This document shows positions 12,143 to 25,200 of a DNA stretch of 64,000 nt, in pieces (the stretch's first letter is position 1; each line of letters opens with the position of its first letter). The stretch covers positions 117,130,088-117,194,087 of the forward strand of contig JALGPY010000002.1 in NCBI GenBank assembly GCA_023055425.1, in the 5' to 3' direction. The notes under the pieces were generated by a model. That model was not told the origin of the DNA. It worked only from the letters and a program-made list of their open reading frames with translations, and searched no databases. The DNA is from Linanthus parryae (taxonomy: Eukaryota; Streptophyta; Magnoliopsida; Ericales; Polemoniaceae). The position numbers were made by a program, and so were the translations under genes.

Positions 12143-12352
12143 GACCGGTTCATAACCGGAACCGAACTGAAACCGAACCGGTGAACCAACCGGTTCCGGT
12201 TCACGGTTCCGGTTCGGTTCCAGCTGAACAAAATTCCCCGTTTCCGGTTCAACCGAACCGAAACATAATGTCAAACCGTGTAACCAAACCGAAACCGACC
12301 GGTTTTGGCTACAACCGGTTCGGTTCCGGTTGAACCGAAATCGCACCTCTAT
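12141..12352. repeat. CCGGTT/CGGTTC-rich repeat, probable MITE fragment
   Basis: Dense short inverted blocks of ACCGGTTC, GGTTCCGGTTC and ACCGAACCG. The right end reads GAAATCGCACCTCTA, whose inverse TAGAGGTGCGATTTC resembles hAT-type MITE ends seen widely in plants. The left end is lost in the microsatellite. Confidence 0.5.
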
Positions 12353-13227
12353 TTAGGTATCACCACAAATCTAACTTTTAATTTGCTCATAAAAAACAAA
12401 AAAAATAACCTTTAATGTAACCAACTACAATTAGTGTCTATAGTCCATTGTTAATTTTGTAACGAATTGCCTCAATGAAATCCGAAACTGAAGTAGATGT
12501 AATCATTTTATATGAAATGTTTAACTATCTCCATTATTCTTACATTGTTTGCTTCTGTTCATTTATTTGGATTGAATTTCCTCGTGTTATTCTCAGGTGA
12601 ATTTGTGAGTTCTTTTTGATTTTTCAGGACCAAATTTTAATTATAGAAATGCTAACGGGTTGTTCGATCTGAATCCGAACGTTTATAGACAAAACGAACT
12701 GAACTAAATCAAACCGTTTATATATGATTCGGTTTAGGTTCGGATTTTTTCCAAACCTATATTTCAGGTTAGGCTCGAGTTTTGGTGCAACCCAAACCGA
12801 ATCGTTTACAACCTTAATAGTGCGGATCTGCTGGGTCTGGACCAACCGGGTCAATCTCCAGTTCTGGGTAATCTGCTCAGTTGTGCCGGGTCGGGTTTAT
12901 GGTAGACATATGAAGTTCACAGTACAGACCACACAAAGACACTTCTCTAGTCATTAAAATCCTATTAAAACAAACCACTTAATCCATTAAAGACAATTGT
13001 TGCACTCTGTATAGAGCAGTCTCTAAATAGAACATAAAAGTTCAAAACTAAAATCGTAGATCATGATTTGATCAAACATGCGTACATTCACTACACGTAG
13101 CATTCTATTTTGGCAAGCTGCAGTCTATGTTAAGAACATGTCAAACCAGGCAAGCACACCAAAAGTAGGCACAGATATTCACCCAAGAGTATGGGTTTAG
13201 TTTCTAGATCGCTTTGAAGGATTTTCT
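12353..13227. other. 3' flank of the host gene
   Basis: It lies downstream of the minus-strand stop at 13228 and would hold the 3' untranslated region. An AATAAA hexamer on the minus strand overlaps the stop codon (about 13227-13232). Decayed CGGTTTAGGTTCGG-like debris at 12640-12900 resembles the 12141-12352 repeat. Nothing else was recognised. Confidence 0.4.
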
Positions 13228-16200
13228 TTATTTGATGCTCGCTTTAGGAATGGATGATGTGCAGGGCCCAGCCGACGTCATGAATGGAACTCCCTTGAAT
13301 GTGGCCACACCCTTGTCATCAGTGAAAAGATGCTGCCAACATGAGAACCCCATGTTTATATGACATACCCCAGATGACAGTAAGTTCAGAGTAACAATGG
13401 CTGATCCAATTGGACCTTGAAAGATCGATTGAAACATTGATATTCAATTATACATAAACTATAGGTCTGGATGAGTTAGTACATACCGGTGTAATCTTCT
13501 CCAACTGTTTCTTTTTTGGGTTTAATACGTCTTCAGGCTTTCCCTCATACCTGAATGGATACAATGAGCAAGTTATCAGTGACAACTCCACGAGTACCAA
13601 ATTTCTTACAAGCTAAACATCATAGGCAGGCACAAAAACACAGATAAACGACAGCTTCCTAAATTCTCTCCATGAAAAGAGATTTAAGAATTTCGAATTT
13701 AGTGCAAGTCACCCAGTTGGTTTGTCAGAAAACCCAAAAGTCATGGTACGCTAAACATCATAGAGAGACTCGCTAGTACGTTCTGAGAGTTAGGGGAATT
13801 GACCCAGTAGAGGGAGACTGAGCACACACAGACAGATATACATAATTATCTCTGAAGAATAGTAAAAATATTTTAAGGTTCATTCATTAAACACATCAAA
13901 ATGAAAATGACTTCGTCTGTTCTGTTGAGTTTAACTGTAACTCTGGGAAATAAGTGTTATTATCCTAACAATTCTGGGTAAAATAGGAAATTGCAGAAGT
14001 TTGAGCAATAAGATGTGAGATTTTAAGAGGTTACTTATGTCATCTATTTGGCTTGATCCATGTAACCAACCCTGGTTAAATGGGAAAGTCTTCCTGTTTT
14101 ATTTGTTGTTAATGTCATATACATAGACTATTCCGAAAACACATGTATAAGAGCATCTCCAATGCAACCAGGGGCGGATTTACATATTGAGTTGTGGGGG
14201 CTATAGCCCCCACTCAACTTTATAAAATTACAATTTTACCTTATATTTTGTCCAGCAAATTCAGTTTAGCCCCCACTGAAATTAAATATTAACTCTTATT
14301 ATTTATGTCTATTCATCAATATTTTATATTTTTCAAATTTAGCCCCCACTGGGGGAAAATTCTGGATCCGCCCCTGAATGCAACTAGGTAAAAAATAGGC
14401 ATATTATGCCTAAGAATACGATTTTGCATTTTAATTTTCGCACTAGGCTCCAATGCTACTAGTTATAAATTAGGCAATTTAAATTGAATGCAAATAGTTA
14501 GAGATTTTTTTCACATACTAGATGAAAATTAAAAGAAAGATTTAGGACAAGTGGTGGAGAAATTATAGGAGACATGGTTTAAATAAGTAGTCACACCCCA
14601 AAAAGTGGACAAGTGTCTCAAAAACCTAAAAAGTAGGGAAAAAACAAAGATGGCTAGGGAATGAACTTCGCCAAATTTGGCGATAATGATGCCTATTTTG
14701 TGTTTTGCATAATAAGATGCCTAATCCATTGGACTTCTAATTTTGTTCAACTTCTTTAAATTTTGCCTAAGAATACCAATTTACCTAGTGCATTGGAGAT
14801 GCTCTAACGATCAAAGTAAAATCAAGTAACTCGTATACATTAGGCCTGTCAATGGGCCGGTTCTGGGTAAACCCGCGTCGGTTCTGACCCGAACCGATAA
14901 GATTTGACCCGGAACCAGAACCGGCCCACGAAGGTGGAAGAACCGATGGGCAGAGAACCGACGGAACCGAAAACCGGCGGGTCTAGAACCAAGACCCGTT
15001 GCAGACCCGCGACTAAACCAATCTGTTGTATACAGGAGTTGATTAGAGTGACAGCAGTACAAATTTTGGGTGGTTACATGGTGGATTTGAAGTACGAGAC
15101 TTCTCCACTGCTGGTCGGAGGTTTGAACAAGTAGGTAGTTTCAGTATGGGAGAGAGAGCGAGAGAGAGAGAATATGAAAACAAAAGAAGAGATGAAATTG
15201 CTCAATTTGAATACTGGGTTTGAACAAGTAGGTAGATTCAATACTGGGTTCTCCTAATTGTCTGATCCAATTGCTCTGTTTTGACATTCTCCATGAATAT
15301 GAAAACAGCGGAACAGAGAGAGAGATTCTCAATCACACATACGTACAGTTAAGTTGAGAATAGTCCATATCCCATAACTAGAAAATCAATTACAGAGAGA
15401 GAGATTAGTATTAGGATGGAATATCAAGAGAGAGAGAGAGAATAGGGTAGTTATGATTCGGAGGTGATTAAGGAGAGAGAAAGAGAGGGAGACGTGATTA
15501 TTGAGGGAGATGGAAGATTAAGAAGAGAGAGAGAGAGAGTATTAGTAGGACAGATAGTTACAATTTGGAGAAGATTAAGGAGAGAGAAAGAGAGACCATG
15601 ATTACTGAGGGAGAGAGACGTGATTAGGGAGGGAGATTAAGGAGAGAGAATCGCAATTAGGCAGAGAGAGAGAGATTATTAAGGAAAAAACAGAGAAAAA
15701 TTTCAACGAGAGAGAATTAAGGTAGGAGGTTGAAGATTGCGGAGAGAGAAACTCATCTGAAGAGAAACGGACAGTATGGTGGGTCGTGGGTCACCCGTTG
15801 GGTAAGCGGTTCGAACCCAGAACCGAACCAACATGAACAGGGTCTGCTAGTTCTGGGTCTAAGTCGGTTCTGGTTCTGCGGGTTTGGGTTTTTTCGCGTT
15901 TGGGTCGGGTCGGTTCCGGGTCGGAACCGGCCCATTGACAGGCCTAATATACATAAATAAATCATTTCTGCCTCTCAATAGCAGAATACGAGCTGAAGTC
16001 GCTGGATCTCAACGAGAGGCAAGACCTCTTCCTATTTTCTGTTGAACAAACCCAGAACATTGAAACAAATTTCTAATCTTTGATTACAGCCACTAAACTT
16101 CCGAATAGAACACACATACCAACCTTATCTAATGAGAGTCTGATGCATCTCCTGCCATGCAGGCTCTCTAGATTTGCAAGTAAAACTAGAGCAGAAGAGA

Positions 16201-19200
16201 CTCGCATGCCAAAGACATCGACAAGGGCCCCCATGCATGTCAGCATCAGGAACATATGGCAGCATATAGATTGTGTTTCCGTGCATCATATTGGTAGTGT
16301 TCTCGCGGTTATTTACTTATTGTTGTGTGTTGATGACATGATTGCGAGATATAAACAGAAAGTTCCCAAATGATGGATGCATTGATCATGCTCGAGGATC
16401 CATACAGCAAGGAGGTCAGAGATCGAATTACAACACTCCAAAGCAGAGAAAGTAGACAAACAAAAAAGACACCAGATTACCAATACAAGGAATCTTGCAC
16501 CCAGTTGCGCAAAAACTAAGGCGAAAGCTTACAGAAGCTTGTAATTCAGTCAAGTTCTCAATCATGCAAGTAAAACCCACAAATAATCATAGTTACATGA
16601 CATATATAACTCACTGACTGAAATTACCAATTGAAAATGACAGCCGGACAAGAAAAATCCTCACCATGATAAATCCCTATATCATGAGTCGAATTTGAAA
16701 TAATTAACTAGTTGCACTCAGTGATACGAGTAACACCCACAAATAATCCGCAGTACATGGTAATATAGAACTCTCTAACTGAATTACCAATTGAAGAAGA
16801 CAGCCGGACAAGAAATCCTCACTATGATAAATCCCTATATCATGGGTCGAAGTTGAAACATTTAATTAATTGCATCAAAACCAATAATCTAAGACCTCAA
16901 GACACCCTTAGCTGAACACCTAAAAACCGAGACACCACCATCAACATTATAGTGTAGAACAGTCTCGGCAAGATCCATGAAACCCTTCTATAAGCGGCAC
17001 CTAAATTAAAACAGCTAAAACACCAAGACCCGCTTCTTAGTTTCCACCAGAAACTTAATGTCCATAGTCCTCTGCCACAAATTATCCTCTTGGCTAAAGA
17101 GACCCAACTATTTATAGATAAGGGTCTTGGTAAACACCATCGCCTATTACCCTATCCCTCTATAAGTGACACCTAAATTCAAATCACTAGAATACCAACA
17201 CCGACTTCTTAGTTGCCACCAGAAACTTCACGTCCATAGCTCTCTGCCACAAATTATCCTCCGGGATAAAGAGCCCCAGCTATCTATATATAAGTAAGGG
17301 TCTTTACTCTTATACACCACCACCTATTACCCTATCCCCCAAACACAAGGACCCTGACAAAGTACCTACAGCATCATATTCAAACGCAATCATATCACTC
17401 TGAATCTCATCCAACCTCATAGCAAGAGAGGACCACAACGGAAAACATCACACGGACAAGTGGCAGGTGAGATGGGAAAAGGCAAGACAAGCACAGATAC
17501 AATCTCTTTCAACACACCAGATTACAATGTAAATTTCTTCTTTCCATTTCTATATAGAGCATCGTGAACGTGAAGCAACCCTATGGAACAACTTTTAATA
17601 TGTGCAATATTTGTTTTTGAAGTGTATACAAACAATAGCATTTGACTAGTAGGGACCAATATAGATACCATCTCAAGCTGCATTTGACTAGTAGGGACCA
17701 ATATAGATACCATCTCAAGCTCCAGAAGTGATCAAGATGAAGGCGTCTTACAAAAACATAGATTCCTTTAGAAGTGTACGTCCATCACCTCACACTTCGT
17801 CTTTCATTCTAGTAGTTTTCTTACTATTTAATTTACATTTTAAGATAGTCTGAATCAACCACAACTTTGTAAAACTAGCATCAGCACCCATGTACAATAG
17901 TATCATAATTAGGATTGTTGGTAACCCATTGTGCAGACCAAGTAGTTTCCAACCCTATTGAAAAAGGAACATCAATTTATGATCTCTACCCTGAAGGTCT
18001 GAACCAATAAAATTGACAGATTATTAACGGCAAAAACCTCTTACACCTTCAAGTTTCTTTTTAGTACCTGAACTTCAAAAATTTCCCAATTCGCCTCTAA
18101 CATTTGTGTAAGGGAGCAATTGATAGTTTCGTCCATTATTACTGATAAATGCCTGTTGGACTGGCTTGAGTGTCAGCCAGATTGAATCGTCAACCTTTCA
18201 AATTTCAACAAAATCCAAACATTCAGGTACTTCAAAATTAGTCCAACTTAAATAAATATGGTATGCTATTATAACATTTTGCAGTTACACCAACTTAAAC
18301 ACTACATATATATGTGTGAAGTATACATATATGATACATGTATGTATATAAATATAATAGAAAAAGAGTTATACAACGGTTCGGTTCGGTTTATCAGGAA
18401 AAAACCGAACCATAACCAAACTTTATTAAGTCCACTTGCGGTTTAACCGGTTGATTTGCAGGCTTAGTCAACCATGTCGTATAAAATGCATTTTCTTAAA
18501 TGCAACAAAAGTGCAGAAACACATTATTTAAAATGTCTAATGGCTACATTACCCACACTCCTGTGCTCCTAGGTTTCATCTCACCTTCTCCACCATCATT
18601 GTTCTTCAGGTTACGCTACATGAACATGATTTTAGACATAATTGTGGACACTTTCCAAATGTGGTAAAACTAAAACCGACAAAGGAAATGGCGAACTCTT
18701 AGGGGAAGATGACAACTAATAAAAACTGCTATAGAAAGATATTATGTCCAAAATTCTGTCTAAAGTTCTGTCCATTGACAATTTTCCTTGTTCTCCTATT
18801 CCACCATTGCCACCACCCACTAGTGACTGGATGATTAGTAATGCTTTCTCTGCTCAACGAAAAACTATTTCTCTTGTCTAGATCTCTAGAACCAGTGTCA
18901 ACAACAATTTAAAGGAGGGTGAGGCTTAGATCGAAGAGATATCTCAGTCGAACAGAAAGCCCAGATCTGATATGGTTGGAGATGCCCATCAATAAATTGG
19001 GGCTCTCCGCCCTTCTTTCTCTGTAAATTAAGACCCAATTTTTGCAATGGACCATAAGAAACCACAAGTCCTAGGCTGGGGGACGAGAAATCAGGAAAAT
19101 GAGAGACCAATTGTTGAAATTGAACCTTTGTGGTTTGATAAATATCGGTGATTTGGCGATTAAGACAGAGGAGGACAAATTGAGGAAGGGGCGATGGCGG

Positions 19201-22200
19201 CAATTTAATTGAGAGAAAGAAAGAGGAGTCGACTCAATTGAAGTATTTTGAAGGAAAATGAATCGACCTAGAGATAGATGGAGGAGCAGTGTAGTGCGTG
19301 CCATTGGTAGTTGTCGACTGTGCAGGGGTGGGGCTGTAATTGAAGGGGCTTGGGGGTGTTCCTTTGATTTGCCGAGTGTGTGGAGCGATGGTGATGGGGT
19401 TAATGGTGGTGCCTCCTTAAGGTGTGTTTTGTCAAGGAGGTGGAGATGGTGTTGCCTGTGGTAGTGATGACGTTAGTGGTGGTGGCTGCCTACGTTACCC
19501 GGACTCTTCTAAATCGCCGACGCACCCGTGTCAATACGATATGACACTGGTGTGGGTATGGGATGTGTGGCGGATGTGGCCGGATCTCACCGGACACGTT
19601 GACTAAAGAGACATGTGGTTTCGACAAAGACTTGGTCGCATCCTTTGCCCTTCAATACACTAAACAAATTATAGTACTTGTAGTTTAGCTATATTACAGT
19701 TAAATACACATAGACTTGCTTAAACAAATTGCATTTCTTGATTTTCATGCATTCTCATGTATGGCATTTTAATAATATTTTTAGAAACAATTATTTTTCT
19801 ACCATATCCTCGCACCCGTGTCCAAAAGTTTGATAATTTTTAGCCGAGTCCACGTATCCTAGTTTTAAGCAAATTCGCGATTCCGATCTTCGGATCCATA
19901 TCATATCCGATACCCGCACCCATATCCGTGTAACATAGGTGGCTGCTCTAGGTCTGGTGGACTGGTTGATTGCAGTTACAGGTTGGGAGAGGATGAAGGT
20001 AGAGTGGTGAGCAATTTCATCTCCACATAGTAATAACAAAAATTGTTTCCTGAATGATACAAACAATGGTAGATCCCGCTGCTTTATTGGACTAGTTAAA
20101 TGACATATTTGACGGAGATACCAATTGATCCCTAAAATTTGGTTAGGGACTAGATTGAGAACTTTTGAACTTCAAGGACTGAAGTAAAACCTGGCCCAAA
20201 CTTGAAGGGCGTAAAGACGTTTTTTCTTCCATTAAATAACAAGGATAATCCTGCATGAATGGCTTACAGAAAAAGATAATTATGCATTTAAAGTATCTTC
20301 TTTAGCAACAGTACCAACAAAAGTATTGTCGAAAGTAAAACAAAAGAGTGATTCATCGAAAGTATTAAGTCATACCCAGCAAATGAAACACATTCACCGA
20401 CTTTAGCGCCCTCTGGGGGGATCAGAGGTTCAACTACTGTATGATCCTCATTAGAAGCACACAACACCTGAAGGAGAAGAAATAAGATACTAATTAACAT
20501 GAAAGTCCAAAATTATCATAAATACTTGGCTGAAAAGTCAGCGTACCACTTTTAAAAAATGAGAACAAAAAATCACAAGTATTTCCAGTCATAGGTAAAC
20601 TGAATTTAAAGGTGAAAGAAAGTGACAGAAACGTAAAAATATATATATCAAAGATAATTCCCTCTCTGTCAACTCTGATGCCACAAGGCTTAGGTTGCTG
20701 CGATACTATTTATGTCCAAATGGCCATGGAATTAAATGCATCATTGAAAGATGGTAAACATATATCAAAGATGGTTCTCTCTCTCTCCCCCCTATAATTT
20801 CCCAAACTGAAATATGTACTAGAGTCCTATTGTCAGAGAAAGCAAGTCTGCCACTCTATACCAATGTGAACAGTGAGGGAAATATATTTTAGGCGCTTAC
20901 CCGTTGCACAGTTCAAGGGCTTGTGTAAGAGAAACAGCATGGCACAAGTGCTTCGTTATGTGTATAGCATTTTTTACTACTAGGAAAAAACTATTAATCG
21001 ACTACATCAGTCTTCCTAAGCTTCTACATACAACAAGAGAGAAAGAGACTACAGAAAAAGAAAGGAATACCAGTCCTTCCGACATCACATCTCTAAGCTT
21101 TCCTGGTTTAACATTCGTGATTAACACCACTAGCCGATTCTGCACATAAAAAAGACACGAAAAATGTACCATTTAAGTATACCCCAAGAAACAAACCTAA
21201 TAAGTAAGAAAAAGCTCTGCTTCAGATGGGAAAATTATTAATCTAAGTGTCACTCGTACAGTCAACTCATCTGGACTGCAAAACTTTGCCAGACCACTGA
21301 CCACCTGCCTCAATTTAGCGTCTCCAGTATCTATTTCCTCCACCAGCAAACTGCTCGTCAATTCAGAATTGAAGATATTGAGCAGAGCAGCAAACATGTC
21401 AATGCAACAGATATAACAGACCACACAAGGAAAAAAAACAGAGGGCTGAGAAACTGCAATCAAGTATTTATAGTTTGAACTTTGAAGGCTCAAGGATGTG
21501 TTTAAAGACCAAAAAATAATGATCATACCTATCAGCCGATGGATGCTTCCATGCTTTGCGAATGAGGCCAACCTGCAATTTTAATAAGGTCACACTAACT
21601 TCATTATTTTTCTCATCAGCTACCTTTTCATGCAATTTCTTCTTGTCTGTTGCAGCCTGACTTTCTTTTTTGACCTTCACCTGTAAGTGTTCAAAGGGGA
21701 CATCAATATTTATCAAATGAAATGGAATAGAAGATATTACTATAGACTAACTTATCAAATGAAATTGAACAGAAGATATTACTATAGACTAACTTTTGAA
21801 CTCAAAGGTGCCAAACCGAACCCCAAACTAACAGGAGGAAAATATTCCACTATCTTTAGAAGTTCACTCAAAACAGTGTTGGGCCTGAAAAAAAGTCTGC
21901 AACAGATGCTCTACCTTGAAAAAAATCCGTACTGTTCCCAAGCATGTTTATTCTGTTATTTAGGATATAAGAGCATCTACAATAGGTTAATTAAAAGTCT
22001 AATGGGCTCAATGGTTTACATATTATGTATCCCGCTCTCTGCTAGTAGCTAGCTAGAAAATGGGTCGTCAAAATTCATGTGTCTATCTCTCTCCTATTTT
22101 AATTAAAAATATAAAAGTTTTAATTACTTACGCTTACAAAGTTATGTAAATTACATAACACCACTGGAGCAAACACTAAAAACCCTATTTAGTTTAAGTT

Positions 22201-25200
22201 TAAACTAGTTAAAATTTAGCTAATATATCTCTTCACCGCTAGAGATTCTCTAAGACACGTAGCAGGTAAGAAAAAAATGAAAATTATCCTAAATCTCTGC
22301 TAAAGTCAGTTTAAGAGTCCAGAGACAACTGACGTGAGCAACAAAAGTCAACAACAGCATAATTAGAAGTATGAAGATTAAACTGATATAATCTATGTAA
22401 TAAAACAAGGGGTGGTTCAGGATAAACTAGCGGGAAAAGAGAAATGTGGATAAGAGAGAGAAATTGCACGAAACCCAGAAACTTGAGGCAAAAAACAAAA
22501 GAAGAAATGCGAAAGCAGCAGATGGAAACAAATCAGGAGAAACTCTAATTGCTCTCAGACAATCGCTCATAACAGCATTAGGCAATACAGAAAGTGAAAA
22601 TTAGTCCACAGTAAAAGAAGATTAGGTTGACATCATTCTCAAGAAAATGTCACTTGACCCAGAGATTTGGGCTGAGGGAAACTTCTTATAGTGTCAAGAG
22701 GTCGTCTAACTTCTCGACCGGCATTTATCAGAACTACATAAGTGATTACCATGTACAAGAGGGCTCCCAGAGCGACTTGTTGAAATTGTAAAATTATTAT
22801 TTTCAGAAAAGATAGCACCTCCGATTAATTCATAAAAGAAATAGGTAGCACAAGTTTATGAGAACAAAACTGTGTTAGCACAATGCCTCAAAAATGAGGA
22901 CAAATGTCCTCTGATAGTTGGGTGAACAAATTGGTACTCATTGAAGCCTAAAGATGTATTGTAGTATATAATAGTGGAACAAAATGAGTATCACGCAACA
23001 AAACTTGCAAATACTAAATACCTTGTGGCAAAACAGACAACCATGTGTGTGAGTGTTAATCCATTAGACTTCCCATCCCAATGTAAAGGAGAGAGCACTC
23101 CGTGAAGATAATACCAAAAAAGAGAGCTAACTGGTAGTAAATCAAGTACCTTACTAGAAAACCAGCGAGAATGGAACTATATTAAGTGATAGCATGAGAA
23201 ATACCACATCAGTATTCTTGGCTGGAACTGAGACTGTTTCCAGGCTATTTGCATCTTTCTTCCCTTCAACAGGCTTCTTCACATTTGGATCTGCTTCGAC
23301 CTTCTCAGTGACTTTTCGAGCCTGCTCATGAATCAAAAATAGATATAATGTTCTGTGAAGGTATTCAAGTATTAACACTCGCAAAGCCAAGTTTATAGCA
23401 CTAATTCTAGGATTTCGTCAAGCTAGCTGATCTTTTAATACATGGTTACAATTTCCTAGATATGAAGAAATAAGAAAAGGCTCTGCACCAACATGTTGCG
23501 AATATCGTGTAATGAACAGAAGACTATACGCATGACTCATATCATATGACTTTACATTGGAGCCTTTCTTCATATCATCTAGGTCCTGAATCCTCGGTTT
23601 TCATACCTTAATTTCTTAAACTGTTATGTATGCCAACCGAACCTCAAATTTATCATTTTGACCAGTAATAGTATACAATTAAGTTGAATAGCTCAATTTT
23701 TGGGACAAAATTCACATGGTAAGACAGGTGAAATAAGAGACGAAACAATGGATTAATTCCTAGCATGAGAACTATAATAACAGAGTCACCAAAGTTATAG
23801 CAGTAAACCGAGCTCTATGTAGTGACACCATTATTACAAGCATCGCCTTTCCTGTTAGATTGCAAAGTCTGCAAATCTTCAATGAGATGGAAACAAAGAT
23901 CAATCAAAGAAGAAGAAGAAGAAGAACCCTTTAGAGAGAGAGTGACTAGTTTTTTTTCTGCTGGAAGTGGAAAATAAAAGAAAGAACGATAAAGAATTGT
24001 TAGTACGAAGAAGAAAGGTGAAGTGTCAAAGTCAAATGCCAACACCGAGAGGTAAAAGCGTCCTCACAACACAAAAATAGTGTAAGCTTTTCTCCTAGTG
24101 TAAGAATCACAACCCATATATTCTGTTGCAAACTCCATTTGAATGTGGATATCTGAGTCAATTCAGCTTGTTTGGAAAGCTTTTTGTGGTCAAATTCAAG
24201 CCTGCAAAGCTCATCTGAATAATAGAGCTCTAGCCCAGCAAGCTTTTACATAATTAAAGTATAAACTCATAAAATGGCATTGGGAACCAACACAAGCTTG
24301 TGTTGGACATGTTACACAGTGGGTTGCGTCAGATCCTGACCAGGCAGTATGATCTGGATTATTTAAAGTCTACCCAAATGCGTTAAAAAAAATGTTGGAA
24401 AATGTAAGGATATAACTTGACAATATTTTAGACTGAAAACAAAATATGATACAAGACGAAAAAAAATCGATTACAATATGTTTGTGCAATTTGATAACTG
24501 TTCATCCCTGACTCCATACCAAAGAAGAGATAGGTCCACCTTGGTATTCTAACACTTGAAGAACATGCAACTATATAATTCATACTATTTCAAAAACCAA
24601 CCCTTCTTTCTCTATTTTGAGTAGAATTATGATCACTTATGTTGGCATCGTCAGAAAACATTTGGATTTCGAGTTTTCATAAACAAAGTGGTCCGACAAC
24701 AAAGAATCTTTCAAAAATGAAAAAAAAAAATGATACAATTTTCGAGGGACAGAAAGATTGATAATGTAAAGATAACTCACCGGAGGATCAAAACTATCTT
24801 TCTCGACCAAAACGTGATCGACGATCTCCACAAATTCCTTATTCTGCACAGAAAAACAAGGATTTTTGATGATCAACTACTGCCATTGGAAAAAGTGAGT
24901 TTGTTGAGAAGGAGAAAATGCACAGGTAACATAGTTATTTCTAACACTTGAGAATGTTTCTCTTAGTAACAAATAATCATAGACCTGAAAGCAAGGCATA
25001 TAAGAGACATATCTTGAGATACGGTCAGTAATGCTGTGATGCTTGTGCTTATGCTCTGACAAAAAGTATTTTCATTGAAGAAAATGTTCACAACTAGAAT
25101 AGGCATTGTTTACTTATATTACATTGACGTGCAAAATGTCAACCAGAAGCTTTTGCAAACAACAGATAGTTACAAATGCCAACCAGAACAATGCGATTAA

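Larger units (their letters stand above)
13551..20375 (-). other. intron 10 of the Arc1p-like gene, 6.8 kb
   Basis: It runs from donor GTATG at 20375 to the acceptor CAG next to 13550 and is more than half the gene length. It contains a Tourist-like MITE with a hAT MITE inside it, a 1.1-kb hAT element, three local tandem duplications and a possible Mutator-like element. Stretches at 13553-14147, 15955-16566 and 17722-18009 show nothing recognisable. Confidence 0.85.

Noticed and set aside
12013..12346. Open frames across the AT microsatellite and CCGGTT repeat
   Set aside because: The translation is an Ile-Tyr run from the dinucleotide repeat followed by low-complexity repeat translation.
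18898..19464. Overlapping open frames on both strands in intron 10
   Set aside because: No domain was recognised, and they sit inside a possible transposon within an intron, so no gene is called.
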